Assembly (NCBI RefSeq): GCF_022869865.1
Contig: NZ_CP094984.1
Location: 1,364,001 to 1,428,000 of the forward strand
Direction: 5' to 3'
DNA length: 64,000 nucleotides
DNA from: Arthrobacter zhangbolii
Lineage (GTDB): Bacteria > Actinomycetota > Actinomycetes > Actinomycetales > Micrococcaceae
Shown one piece after another: positions 1 through 12,230 of the stretch. Made by a program: the position numbers and the translations under genes. Position 1 is the stretch's first letter. The number at the start of each line of letters is the position of its first letter. Under the pieces are notes generated by a model that saw only the letters and a list, made by a program, of their open reading frames with translations, made no database searches and had not been told where the DNA came from.

Positions 1-2027
<2,027 letters not shown>

Positions 2028-2251
2028 CACACCAACATCTGGGGAAACACGACTTCAAACGGTTTCCCAACGTACAGGGTGTTGTTGATCATGCTGCTTG
2101 CGTCCACTATGTGGTTCCCGGATAACAACCCTGGTTGTTGACCGTGGAACAAAAATTGAATATCACTTCGTCTAAGGACGTTCGTGACCCAATGTTTTCC
2201 CCTCTGCACACCCGGTTTTTTGCCGGTGGTTGTGCGGTTGCGGGTAGTAGG

Positions 2252-2368
2252 GTTACGGCGGTCATAGCGTGGGGGAAACGCCCGGTCCCATTCCGAACCC
2301 GGAAGCTAAGACCCACAGCGCCGATGGTACTGCATCCGGGAGGATGTGGGAGAGTAGGTCACCGCCGG
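2252..2368 (+). rRNA. 5S ribosomal RNA
   Basis: A 117-nt segment begins GTTACGGCGGTCATAGCG and ends AGGTCACCGCCGGAC. The two ends pair as helix I, and the internal CCCGGTCCCATTCCGAACCCGG loop region is diagnostic of 5S rRNA. It lies about 225 nt after the 23S end, the usual 23S-5S order. Confidence 0.97.
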
Positions 2369-2382
2369 ACAAATTGTGAAGG

Positions 2383-2420
2383 GTGAGGCCCGTACCAGTG
2401 TTGGTACGGGCCTCACCTGT
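2383..2420 (+). terminator. rRNA operon terminator
   Basis: A perfect 14-bp stem (GTGAGGCCCGTACC at 2383-2396 pairing with 2403-2416) around a 6-nt loop follows the 5S gene by 15 nt and is followed by CTGTTT. Confidence 0.9.
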
Positions 2421-2547
2421 TTAACCCCCACCAGGGATGCCGGCACCCTGGGTCGGCTGCGCCGTATCTGCGCTCCTGGTGCTGAGTATCACCTCGATTG
2501 GGTACGCAGGGAGGGCCGGCGAATCGGTGTCGGACGGTGCACTGGAC

Positions 2548-2553
2548 TAGAAT
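2548..2553 (+). promoter_or_regulatory. Candidate -10 box upstream of the repeat/TPR gene
   Basis: TAGAAT fits the actinobacterial TAnnnT -10 pattern and lies about 115 nt before the ATG at 2669. No clear -35 element is visible. The 2421-2668 interval otherwise shows nothing recognisable. Confidence 0.4.
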
Positions 2554-2668
2554 TACCCTGAGGCGTTAAGCGTCTCCCTAAACTTTTACATCTCCATTAC
2601 AGGTACATAGTGACGAGCGACTGCAGTAAATTCCGTTGGTCGGCTCACGACGAGAGGAACTAGCCAGC

Positions 2669-4723
2669 ATGTCAGAGCAGAACAACAGGGACCAGAACCG
2701 AAGCGGCGCTCCGCGCCGGGATGCCCAGGGCCGCCCCGCCACCAATGACCGTAATGCCCCTAAGCGCTGGGAAGACCGGAAGCCCACTGGCGGCGGTCAG
2801 CGCTCCGGTTCCAATGAGCGTAAGCCGTTCTCGCGTGATGACCGTCCTGCTCGTGATGGTGAGCGTAAGCCTTTCAGCCGCGATGATCGCCCGCAGCGGG
2901 ATAGCCGTCCGCCGCGTGATGGTGAGCGTCGCTCCTTCGGTGACCGCGGTGCTTCCGCTGCCCGTAAGCCGTTCTCCCGCGATGACCGCCCTGCTCGTGA
3001 TGGTGAGCGTAAGCCTTTCAACCGTGACGAGCGTAAGCCGTTCTCGCGTGATGACCGTCCTGCTCGTGATGGTGAGCGTCGCTCCTTCGGTGACCGCGGT
3101 GCTTCCGCTGGCCGTAAGCCGTTCTCCCGCGACGATCGTCCTGCTCGTGATGGTGAGCGTCGCTCCTTCGGTGACCGCGGTGCTTCCGCTGGCCGTAAGC
3201 CGTTCTCCCGTGATGACCGTCCGCAGCGTGATGGTGAGCGTAAGCCTTTCAACCGTGACGAGCGTAAGCCGTTCTCGCGTGATGACCGTCCTGCCCGTGA
3301 TGGTGAGCGTAAGCCTTTCAGCCGTGATGATCGCCCGAAGCGGGATAGCCGTCCGCCGCGTGATGGTGAGCGTCGCTCCTTCGGCGACCGCGGTGCATCC
3401 GCTGGCGGCCGTAAGCCGTTCTCGCGTGATGACCGTCCTGCCCGTGATGGTGAGCGTAAGCCTTTCAGCCGTGATGATCGCCCGCAGCGGGATAGCCGTC
3501 CGCCGCGTGATGGTGAGCGTCGCTCCTTCGGCGACCGCGGTGCATCCGCTGGCGGCCGTAAGCCGTTCTCGCGTGATGACCGTCCTGCTCGTGATGGTGA
3601 GCGTAAGCCTTTCAACCGTGATGATCGCCCCCAGCGCGAAAGCCGTCCGCCGCGCGGTGACCGTCCCTCGCAGGGGGCGGGCCGTCCCGCATTTGGCCGG
3701 GACGAAGCCCCGGCTGCGCCCCGGCCCCGCAATGCGAAGGACCTGCGCAGCGCCAACCGGCCGGACCGTGAGCGTTCGCCCGAGATCGACGAGGACGTCA
3801 CCGGACAGGAGCTGGACAAGGTAACCCGCGCCCAGCTTCGCAACCTCGAAGAGGTCAACGGCGAATGGGTTGCCAAGCACCTGGTGATGGCCGGACGCCT
3901 GATCGACGACGAACCGGAGCTGGCATTCCAGCACGCCCTCGCTGCCAGCCGGCGAGGCGGACGCATGGCCGTTGTCCGCGAGGCCGTGGGCCTGACCGCC
4001 TATGCCGCCGAGCACTTCGGTGAGGCCCTCCGCGAGTTCCGTACCTACCGTCGCATCAGCGGTTCCAATGACTACCTGCCCATGATGGCCGACTGCGAAC
4101 GCGGCCTGGGTCATCCGGAGCGGGCACTGGATCTTGTCCGGTCCGAGGACGCCAAGGATCTGGATACCGCAGGTCAGGTGGACCTGGCCATTGTTGCCTC
4201 CGGTGCGCGCATGGACATGGGGCAGTTCGAGGCCGCCGTCAGCGCCCTGGAGATTCCGCAGCTGGACCGTAACCGGGCCTTCTCCTTCAGCCCGCGCCTG
4301 TTCCGTGCCTACGCTGATGCACTGGAGCTGGCCGGCCGGAATGAGGAAGCCGAGACCTGGCGTAAGCAGGCACTGCGTGCCGACAGCGCACTGGGTATGG
4401 GCGATTTCGCCGAACCGGAGATCTTTGACCTGGCACCCGAGGAAGAACGCAAGGAACGCCGTTCCGAACGCCGCGAGGACCGCTCCGGGGCCTACTTTGC
4501 AGCAGATGAGGAGTCCGCGCCCAAGGACAACTCGGTGGTCGAACCGGCAGAGGACGCCGATGCACTGCCAAGCGACGAGCAGGAAGGCCTGCTGACCGAG
4601 GACGGCGACGTGGATGAGGACGTCGAGGTTGTGGTGAGCGACTTCAACATGGACGACGACGAGGATGAGGACACCGCACGCGAAGATGCCGACGAGACGG
4701 AACAGTCGCGTATCGATGACTGA
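2669..4723 (+). CDS. Repeat-rich, TPR-like protein with disordered Arg/Asp-rich N-terminus
   Basis: A 684-residue protein of unknown function. The ATG at 2669 is preferred because GAGAGGA sits 10 nt upstream. Residues about 50-330 are low-complexity repeats: eleven copies of KPFSRDDRP, three KPFNRD(E/D)R and five RRSFGDRGASA, mostly joined by ARDGE, rich in Arg, Asp, Ser and Phe. Residues about 381-582 form an alpha-helical region resembling tetratricopeptide repeats, such as EAVGLTAYAAEHFGEALREF. The C-terminus (about 585-684) is very acidic. By position it corresponds to M. tuberculosis Rv1691. The repeats resemble the RGG-like tails of RNA-binding proteins, so RNA association is a guess from composition only. 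It overlaps the next gene by 8 nt (ATGACTGA), suggesting coupled translation. Confidence 0.85.
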   Translation: MSEQNNRDQNRSGAPRRDAQGRPATNDRNAPKRWEDRKPTGGGQRSGSNERKPFSRDDRPARDGERKPFSRDDRPQRDSRPPRDGERRSFGDRGASAARKPFSRDDRPARDGERKPFNRDERKPFSRDDRPARDGERRSFGDRGASAGRKPFSRDDRPARDGERRSFGDRGASAGRKPFSRDDRPQRDGERKPFNRDERKPFSRDDRPARDGERKPFSRDDRPKRDSRPPRDGERRSFGDRGASAGGRKPFSRDDRPARDGERKPFSRDDRPQRDSRPPRDGERRSFGDRGASAGGRKPFSRDDRPARDGERKPFNRDDRPQRESRPPRGDRPSQGAGRPAFGRDEAPAAPRPRNAKDLRSANRPDRERSPEIDEDVTGQELDKVTRAQLRNLEEVNGEWVAKHLVMAGRLIDDEPELAFQHALAASRRGGRMAVVREAVGLTAYAAEHFGEALREFRTYRRISGSNDYLPMMADCERGLGHPERALDLVRSEDAKDLDTAGQVDLAIVASGARMDMGQFEAAVSALEIPQLDRNRAFSFSPRLFRAYADALELAGRNEEAETWRKQALRADSALGMGDFAEPEIFDLAPEEERKERRSERREDRSGAYFAADEESAPKDNSVVEPAEDADALPSDEQEGLLTEDGDVDEDVEVVVSDFNMDDDEDEDTAREDADETEQSRIDD
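2818..3660 (+). repeat. Imperfect tandem repeat array inside the TPR-like gene
   Basis: Blocks encoding KPFSRDDRPARDGER and RRSFGDRGASA recur with near-identical nucleotide sequence through roughly 840 bp. Because units are multiples of 3 and codon use is uniform, all frames on both strands stay open, creating several long false reading frames. Confidence 0.93.
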
Positions 4724-5714
4724 TTCTTCGCTGGTCTCGGGTTATGACGCGGTCTTTTCGGACCTGGACGGGGTGGTCTATGCCGGCCCGCACGCCATCC
4801 CGGGTGCCGTAGAGGCACTGGGCAGGGTGGCGGACTCCCCGGTCCGGCTTGCCTACATCACCAACAACGCCTCACGCTCTTCGGAGACCGTGGCGGCCCA
4901 CCTGCGCGAACTCGGAGCACCGGCTACGGCGGCCAACGTCTTCGGGTCCGCGCAGGCCGGGGCCGAACTGCTTGCTGCCAAGGTGCAGGCCGGTGCCAGC
5001 GTCCTGGTGACGGGCAGTGCCACGCTGCGGGCGGCCGTGGAAGCCCAGGGGCTGGTGTGCGTTGACTCAGCCGAGGATGAACCGGATGCCGTCATTCAGG
5101 GGTTCGACCCCGGGCTGGGATGGAAGGACCTTGCGGAGGCCGCCTTCGCCGTCGGCAGGGGCGCCGTCTGGGTAGCCACCAATACCGACATGTCCATTCC
5201 GCAGGCCCGAGGCATTGCTCCCGGCAACGGCACGCTCGTGGCCGCCGTCGGCGCTGCCACGGGACGCGTACCCTTCGTGGCCGGCAAACCGGAGGCACCG
5301 CTGTTTACGACGGCGGCACGTCACCTGGGCGTTGAACGCCCGCTTGTGGTGGGGGACCGGCTGGACACCGACATCCTGGGTGGGACCAACGCCGGCTTTG
5401 ACACCGCGCTGGTGCTGACCGGCGTCGATACGCCCATGACCGCCCTCGCGGCGCGCACGCCGGAACGGCCGGTGTACATCATCGAGAATCTTGCTGCGCT
5501 TTTCCAGCCGTACCGGCAGCCGGTACGGGACGGCGAGAGTTACAGCTGCGGAGCCGCCAGCGCCCGGGTGGACGGGTCTGCAGTGGTGATCACCGGAGAC
5601 TCTTCCAATCTGGACAGCTGGCGCGCTGCGTGCGCGGCGTGGTGGGCGGCCTACCCGGAAGTCGAAGCAGCGGTGGCACCGGAGATCCGCTGGAGTGTCA
5701 CACCCCGCAGCTAG
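4716..5714 (+). CDS. HAD-superfamily IIA phosphatase (glycerol-3-phosphate phosphatase-like)
   Basis: A 332-residue cytosolic phosphatase of the HAD-IIA group. Motif I is SDLDGVVY near the N-terminus (nucleophile and acid/base Asp), motif II lies in YITNNASRS, the conserved Lys is in the AGKPEAP segment, and motif III is VVGDRLDTDILGG. The C-terminal ~70 residues form the small extra domain found in the mycobacterial relative Rv1692, a glycerol-3-phosphate phosphatase in the equivalent position. The substrate is inferred from that relative; phosphoglycolate or p-nitrophenyl phosphate activity is also typical of the family. The ATG overlaps the preceding stop by 8 nt. Confidence 0.9.
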   Translation: MTDSSLVSGYDAVFSDLDGVVYAGPHAIPGAVEALGRVADSPVRLAYITNNASRSSETVAAHLRELGAPATAANVFGSAQAGAELLAAKVQAGASVLVTGSATLRAAVEAQGLVCVDSAEDEPDAVIQGFDPGLGWKDLAEAAFAVGRGAVWVATNTDMSIPQARGIAPGNGTLVAAVGAATGRVPFVAGKPEAPLFTTAARHLGVERPLVVGDRLDTDILGGTNAGFDTALVLTGVDTPMTALAARTPERPVYIIENLAALFQPYRQPVRDGESYSCGAASARVDGSAVVITGDSSNLDSWRAACAAWWAAYPEVEAAVAPEIRWSVTPRS

Positions 5715-5766
5715 TCTTGTGCCAGCAGTTCTATCCGTTCTACCGCAGTCGCAGGAGGAAGCCCCA

Positions 5767-5852
5767 TTGTCTGAATCAGCGTTGTCCGAATCTGGGTTGT
5801 CTGAATCAGCGTTGTCCGAATCTGGGTTGTCTGAATCAGCGTTGTCCGAATC
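5767..5852 (+). repeat. 30-bp tandem repeat, 2.9 copies
   Basis: Two identical 30-bp units (5767-5796 and 5797-5826) are followed by 26 matching bases of a third (5827-5852). Each unit starts with TTGTCTGAATCAGCG. The unit length is a multiple of 3, so copy changes would be in frame. Confidence 0.97.
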
Positions 5853-6093
5853 AGCCTTGCCGGACTCGGTGATGCCTGCAGCATCAGAATCGCGGCCGCA
5901 GTCCCCGGTCCCCACCGGCGATACTGAGGTGGATTCGCTGCTGGACGAACTCCGGGCCCTGGACGATGCCCCGGTTTCCTCGCACGGCGCAACGTACTCC
6001 GCGCTCCATGAGGGGCTGCTGGCAGCATTAAACGCCGAAGGGAACACGCCGCCGCACGCGCCGGCGCCGGGACCAGCGAAGGATGCACGCTAA
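5767..6093 (+). CDS. Small hypothetical protein with N-terminal SES repeats
   Basis: A 108-residue protein of no recognised family, between the HAD phosphatase and tlyA, the position of small hypothetical Rv1693. The TTG at 5767 is chosen as start because a perfect AGGAGGA (5753-5759) sits 7 nt upstream; a GTG at 5695 is in frame but lacks a ribosome site. Residues 1-29 are made of LSESALSESG units; residues about 50-92 (TEVDSLLDELRALDD, then THxALHEGLLAAL-like helix) look like a conserved amphipathic segment. The gene ends 2 nt before tlyA. The repeats use TTG, TCT, TCA and GGG codons that are rare in neighbouring genes. Confidence 0.75.
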   Translation: MSESALSESGLSESALSESGLSESALSESALPDSVMPAASESRPQSPVPTGDTEVDSLLDELRALDDAPVSSHGATYSALHEGLLAALNAEGNTPPHAPAPGPAKDAR

Positions 6094-6095
6094 GC

Positions 6096-6944
6096 ATGCC
6101 CAGACTGGATCAGGAACTGGTGACCCGCGGACTGGCGCGGTCGCGGACCCAGGCGGCAAAGCTCATTGCAGCGGGCCGGGTAATGCGTGCGGGCCAGCCG
6201 GCAGGCAAGGCATCAGCGCCGGTGGGGCCGGGAGACCGGCTTGATGTGCTCGATGATGGTCTGCCGGACTATGTCAGCCGTGCCGGACACAAGCTGGCGG
6301 GTGCCCTGGCGGCCTTTCCGGCCGTCCGTGCCCAGGGGGCGCGCTGCCTGGATGCGGGTGCCTCCACCGGAGGATTCACTGATGTGCTGCTGCGCTCCGG
6401 GGCCGCGCACATCGCGGCCGTGGACGTTGGCCACGGCCAGCTGGTGGAACAGATCCGGACGGATCCGCGGGTCAGCGTCTACGAGGGCATGAACGTGCGC
6501 TACCTTTCTCCGGCAGATATCGGGGGTTCCGTGGACCTCACCGTCGCTGATCTGTCCTTTATCTCCCTGACCATGGTGATGGGACCGCTGGCAGCTGCCA
6601 CCCGCCCCGGCGGCAGCCTGCTGCTGATGGTCAAACCGCAGTTCGAGGTGGGCCGGGAGAACCTGAACCGCACCGGCGTGGTCACGGATCCCGCCAGGCA
6701 CCGGCAGGCAGTGACCCGTGTGGCGGCCGCTGCCATGGCGGCAGGGCTTCGGATCGGCGGCATAGCGCCCAGTCCGCTGCCCGGCCAGGACGGGAATGTT
6801 GAGTTCTTTATGTGGCTGCAGGTTCCGGAACGTGCTGAAGCCGTCCCCGCCGGCCCGGCTGATACAGCCGCGGAGCGGGTGGTGGATGAGGCATTCGCTG
6901 GCTTCACCGGGTTTGCGGTGGGGGAGTCTGCCGTAGAAGACTGA
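6096..6944 (+). CDS. tlyA: TlyA family 2'-O-methyltransferase (rRNA)
   Basis: A 282-residue enzyme that in mycobacteria methylates ribose 2'-OH groups of 16S and 23S rRNA using S-adenosylmethionine and confers capreomycin sensitivity. Residues 1-60 are an S4 RNA-binding domain (RLDQELVTRGLARSRTQA). The FtsJ/RrmJ-type methyltransferase follows, with SAM motif LDAGASTGGFTD near residue 84, VADLSFISL and MVKPQFEVG carrying the catalytic Asp and Lys. Length and domain order match the family. It sits directly after the small SES protein and before nadK, the conserved actinobacterial order. Confidence 0.95.
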   Translation: MPRLDQELVTRGLARSRTQAAKLIAAGRVMRAGQPAGKASAPVGPGDRLDVLDDGLPDYVSRAGHKLAGALAAFPAVRAQGARCLDAGASTGGFTDVLLRSGAAHIAAVDVGHGQLVEQIRTDPRVSVYEGMNVRYLSPADIGGSVDLTVADLSFISLTMVMGPLAAATRPGGSLLLMVKPQFEVGRENLNRTGVVTDPARHRQAVTRVAAAAMAAGLRIGGIAPSPLPGQDGNVEFFMWLQVPERAEAVPAGPADTAAERVVDEAFAGFTGFAVGESAVED

Positions 6945-6993
6945 CGGATGGACGTGCCATAAGACACCGGCAACGAAGAGGATGAAGGCGCAG

Positions 6994-8049
6994 ATGAGCA
7001 GACGGATACTGGTTTTGGCCCACACGGGACGGCGGGCCGCCATGACCGCTGCCCAGGAGGCCTGCACCCAGCTGCATTCGTCGGGCCTGATCCCCGTCAT
7101 GCGCCGCCGGGACCTGGAGGATATCCAGGCCGAATACGGCGTCCTGACCGCCCCCACCGAAATACTCGACGAAGACGTGGCACTGACCGATGTTGACCTG
7201 GGCATGGTGCTTGGCGGAGACGGCACCATCCTCCGCGCCGCGGAACTGGTCCGGGGCACCAACGTACCGCTGCTGGGCGTGAACCTGGGCCATGTGGGCT
7301 TCCTTGCGGAAAGCGAACGTGCGGACCTGGCCCAGACCGTGCACTGGGTGGTGGAACGGGCCTACACGGTCGAAGAACGCATGACCATTGACGTGAAGGT
7401 CTGGCACAGCAACACCCTGATTGCGCATACCTGGGCGCTCAACGAAGCGGCCGTGGAAAAAGCCGACCGGCAGCGCATGCTGGAGGTGGTTATCGAAGTC
7501 GATGCCCGCCCGATCAGCTCCTTCGGATGCGACGGCGTGGTGCTGGCAACCCCCACCGGTTCCACGGCTTACGCTTTTTCCGCCGGCGGTCCCGTGGTGT
7601 GGCCCGAAGTCGAGGCACTGCTGCTGGCCCCGATCAGCGCGCACGCCCTGTTCGCCAAGCCGCTGGTAGTGGCACCCACCTCCGTGCTTGCCGTGGAAAT
7701 CCTGACCCGCACGGACGCATCCGGTGTGCTCTGGTGCGACGGCAGGCGCAGCCTGGACCTTCCCCCGGGCTCCCGGGTGGAGGTCACACGTTCCCAAACC
7801 CCGGTGCGGCTGGCACGGACCCACCTGACCCCCTTCTCTGAACGCCTGGTCCGCAAATTCCAGCTTCCGACCCATGGCTGGCGCGGGCCCGCAGCCGCTC
7901 CGCCGGCGGGAACCGACCTGAGCCCCAGCCGCAGGGATGCAGGCCTCCGGGAAGCCGCCGGTGCGGCAGAGGGCAGCCGGGAGAGTGCAGATGCAGACAC
8001 CGCCGCTACAGACCAGGCAGTTACCGACCGCGGAGGCTTCGTCGAATGA
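6994..8049 (+). CDS. nadK: NAD kinase
   Basis: A 351-residue ATP/polyphosphate-NAD kinase producing NADP. The GGDGT phosphate-binding motif is at residues 74-78, followed by the NE/D segment (WALNEAAVEK) and the glycine-rich TPTGSTAYAFSAGGP motif. The ATG at 6994 has GAAGG 5 nt upstream; the in-frame ATG at 6982 touches its only candidate site, so it is less likely. The last ~50 residues are a non-conserved tail rich in Ala, Ser and Asp. The stop overlaps recN by 4 nt (ATGA). Confidence 0.95.
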   Translation: MSRRILVLAHTGRRAAMTAAQEACTQLHSSGLIPVMRRRDLEDIQAEYGVLTAPTEILDEDVALTDVDLGMVLGGDGTILRAAELVRGTNVPLLGVNLGHVGFLAESERADLAQTVHWVVERAYTVEERMTIDVKVWHSNTLIAHTWALNEAAVEKADRQRMLEVVIEVDARPISSFGCDGVVLATPTGSTAYAFSAGGPVVWPEVEALLLAPISAHALFAKPLVVAPTSVLAVEILTRTDASGVLWCDGRRSLDLPPGSRVEVTRSQTPVRLARTHLTPFSERLVRKFQLPTHGWRGPAAAPPAGTDLSPSRRDAGLREAAGAAEGSRESADADTAATDQAVTDRGGFVE

Positions 8050-9767
8050 TTGAGGAAATCCGGATCAGGGACCTCGGTGTCATCACCGATGCCACCTTGA
8101 ACCTGGGGCCCGGTTTTACCGTGGTCACCGGCGAGACCGGTGCCGGTAAAACCATGGTCATCACCGCACTGGGCCTGTTGCTTGGCGCCCGTTCCGATGC
8201 AGGCGCGGTACGCATTGGTGCCAAGTCCGCCGTCGCCGAGGCGCTCGTCCACGTTGACCCGCAGAGTCCGGCAGCCCTCCGAGCTGCCGAGGCTGGTGCC
8301 GAACTGGAGGACTACGACGGCGCTGCCGAACTCACCCTGGTCCGCACCGTCAACGCCGACGGGCGCAGCCGTGCCCACGTAGGGGGACGATCCGCTCCGG
8401 TGGGGGTGCTGGCCCAGGTCGGGGAGCACCTTGTAGTGGTCCACGGGCAGACCGACCAGCTGAGACTGAAGAGTGCCGCCGCGCAGCGGGAGGCTCTGGA
8501 CAAGTACGCCGGCGCTCCGCTGGCCGCCGAGCTCGGATCCTACCGGGAGGACTATGCCCGCTGGCGCGCCGCCGCCAAGGAACTGGCCGAACTCCGGGAC
8601 CAGGCGAGGGACCGGCTGCGCGAGGCCGAATACCTGACCGCTTCGCTGGAGGAAATCGAGGCGGTGGACCCGCAGCCAGGGGAGGATGAAACCCTCAAAT
8701 CCGAAGCCATGCGCCTGGGCAACCTGGAGGAACTGCGGACCGCGGCCGCCGGTGCCCATGCGGCCCTGATCGCGGACGACTTCGCTGACGGGGGTGATGC
8801 CACCTCGCTGGTGGACGCCGCCAAACGCCAGCTCGAATCCGCGGGCGAGCATGACCCGGCCCTTGCCTCGGCAGCCCAGCGGCTGGCGGAAGTCGGCTAT
8901 ATTCTGGCGGACATCGCAACGGAACTGGCCAGCTACGGCGCATCTCTGGATTCAGAGGGACCTGAACGGCTGGCAGAGGTGGAATCCCGGCGCGCAGAAC
9001 TGGCCGGCCTGGTCCGCAAGTACGCGCCCTCCATCGACGGCGTACTGGAATGGGGCGCGGAAAGCGCCAAACGGCTCGCTGAGCTCAGCTCCGACGACAC
9101 CCGGATAGAAGCCCTCGAGGCGGAAATCACGTCGCTCGGCGAACGGCTGGAAACCAGGGGTGCGGCGCTGACCAAGCTACGCACCGACGCCGCAGCGGAA
9201 CTGTCCCGGCGGGTCAGCGACGAGCTGACGGCCCTGGCCATGAAGGACGCCAACCTGGTCATTGAGGTTGAACCTGCGGGGGAGCCCGGGCCGTACGGTG
9301 CGGACACCATTGCGTTCCTGCTGGCACCCCACCCCGGGGCGCCCGCCCGCCCGCTGGGGAAGGGAGCTTCCGGCGGCGAACTCTCGCGCGTCATGCTCGC
9401 CATCGAAGTGGTCCTCGCCGCCGTGGACCCGGTGCCCACCTTCATCTTCGATGAGGTTGACGCCGGCGTGGGCGGTAAGGCCGCCGTCGAAATCGGGCGG
9501 CGCCTGGCCATGCTGGCAAAGCACGTCCAGGTGATCGTGGTGACCCACCTTCCACAGGTGGCAGCCTTCGCCGATCATCACATCCGCGTGATTAAGACCT
9601 CAACCGCTGCCGACGACGGCTCCGGTGTCACCGCAAGCGACGTGCGGGTACTGGGCCAGGAGGAGCGGATCAAGGAACTTGCCCGCATGCTTGCGGGCCA
9701 GGAAGACTCGGCATCGGCACGTGCCCACGCCGAGGAGCTGCTGGGCTCAGCGGGACATCTCCAATGA
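8046..9767 (+). CDS. recN: DNA repair protein RecN
   Basis: A 573-residue SMC-like ATPase acting in recombinational double-strand break repair. Walker A is GETGAGKT at residues 29-36; the middle is a long coiled coil (about 150-370) rich in Glu, Ala and Arg; the ABC signature lies in [15 protein letters not shown], and Walker B is [12 protein letters not shown] at 466-477. Its ATGA overlap with nadK indicates translational coupling, as in most actinobacteria. In mycobacteria and corynebacteria the steA/steB (Rv1697/Rv1698) pair usually follows; here pyrG follows directly. Confidence 0.96.
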   Translation: MIEEIRIRDLGVITDATLNLGPGFTVVTGETGAGKTMVITALGLLLGARSDAGAVRIGAKSAVAEALVHVDPQSPAALRAAEAGAELEDYDGAAELTLVRTVNADGRSRAHVGGRSAPVGVLAQVGEHLVVVHGQTDQLRLKSAAAQREALDKYAGAPLAAELGSYREDYARWRAAAKELAELRDQARDRLREAEYLTASLEEIEAVDPQPGEDETLKSEAMRLGNLEELRTAAAGAHAALIADDFADGGDATSLVDAAKRQLESAGEHDPALASAAQRLAEVGYILADIATELASYGASLDSEGPERLAEVESRRAELAGLVRKYAPSIDGVLEWGAESAKRLAELSSDDTRIEALEAEITSLGERLETRGAALTKLRTDAAAELSRRVSDELTALAMKDANLVIEVEPAGEPGPYGADTIAFLLAPHPGAPARPLGKGASGGELSRVMLAIEVVLAAVDPVPTFIFDEVDAGVGGKAAVEIGRRLAMLAKHVQVIVVTHLPQVAAFADHHIRVIKTSTAADDGSGVTASDVRVLGQEERIKELARMLAGQEDSASARAHAEELLGSAGHLQ

Positions 9768-9853
9768 CCCGGCCAACTCATGCGGGAACCCCGCAGGGCG
9801 GAGCCGCCGGTCAGAATTCCAGTGCAGGTCAAACCCGAAACGGCAAAAGGTGA

Positions 9854-9859
9854 TAGGCT
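9854..9859 (+). promoter_or_regulatory. -10 box of pyrG
   Basis: TAGGCT lies 8 nt before the GTG at 9868. A transcript starting 6-8 nt downstream would begin at or next to the start codon, so pyrG is probably leaderless or nearly so. Confidence 0.55.
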
Positions 9860-9867
9860 CGAACTCC

Positions 9868-11544
<1,677 letters not shown>

Positions 11545-11548
11545 CACC

Positions 11549-12217
11549 ATGACAGGGACGCAGGGGTTCGCTGACGAACAAAGCCCGCGGCGGCTGCTGG
11601 CATCGGAAACGGTGTACAGCGGTCAGGTGTGGGACGTGGTCAAGGAGAAGTTCACCCTGACCGACGACGGCGAGCCCCTCGTCCGTGACTACATCACCCA
11701 CCCCGGCGCCGTGGCCATCCTGGCCATGAATGACGCCGGCCAGGTGCTGCTGATCAACCAGTACCGGCACCCGGTGAGGATGACCCTGTGGGAAATTCCG
11801 GCCGGCCTGCTGGACGTGGACGGCGAGGACTTCCAGGTCGGCGCCGCCCGCGAACTGGCGGAGGAAGCAGACCTGATGGCTTCGGAATGGCAGGTCCTGA
11901 CCGATCTGTTCCTCTCGCCGGGTTCCTCCCGCGAGGCATTGCGGATCTACCTGGCCCGCGGTATTTCCGAAGTCCCGGCTGCGGAGCGTCACACCAGGAC
12001 CCACGAGGAAGCCGAGATCAAGGCCGAATGGGTGGACCTGGATGATGCAGTGCAGGCAGCCCTGCAGGGGAGAATGCACAGCCCCTCTGCCGTCGCCGCG
12101 GTCCTTGCAGCCGCCGTCGCACGCGGCAACGGTTTCCGGGATCTGCGTCCGGCCGACGCACCGTGGCCCGAGCACCACTCGCAGCACTCCACCTGGCCCA
12201 ACGGCCCGGTTCGCTAG
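11549..12217 (+). CDS. NUDIX hydrolase, ADP-ribose pyrophosphatase-like
   Basis: A 222-residue protein with a Nudix box in GLLDVDGEDFQVGAARELAEEADL (residues about 86-109), close to the GX5EX7REUXEEXGU pattern, with Asp-Gly-Glu in the loop and Ala-Asp-Leu at the end. The upstream LINQYRHPVRMTLWEIPAG segment is characteristic of ADP-ribose pyrophosphatases, which split ADP-ribose to AMP and ribose-5-phosphate. It corresponds by position to Rv1700, between pyrG and xerD. The last ~30 residues are His/Pro-rich and variable. Confidence 0.9.
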   Translation: MTGTQGFADEQSPRRLLASETVYSGQVWDVVKEKFTLTDDGEPLVRDYITHPGAVAILAMNDAGQVLLINQYRHPVRMTLWEIPAGLLDVDGEDFQVGAARELAEEADLMASEWQVLTDLFLSPGSSREALRIYLARGISEVPAAERHTRTHEEAEIKAEWVDLDDAVQAALQGRMHSPSAVAAVLAAAVARGNGFRDLRPADAPWPEHHSQHSTWPNGPVR

Positions 12218-12230
12218 CTAGGAACCAAGC

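Noticed and set aside
2672-4114. Long open frames on the reverse strand and in a second forward frame over the repeat array
   Set aside because: They arise because repeated codons stay open in all frames; the translations are simple repeats with no family resemblance, and the real gene has a ribosome site and conserved TPR part.
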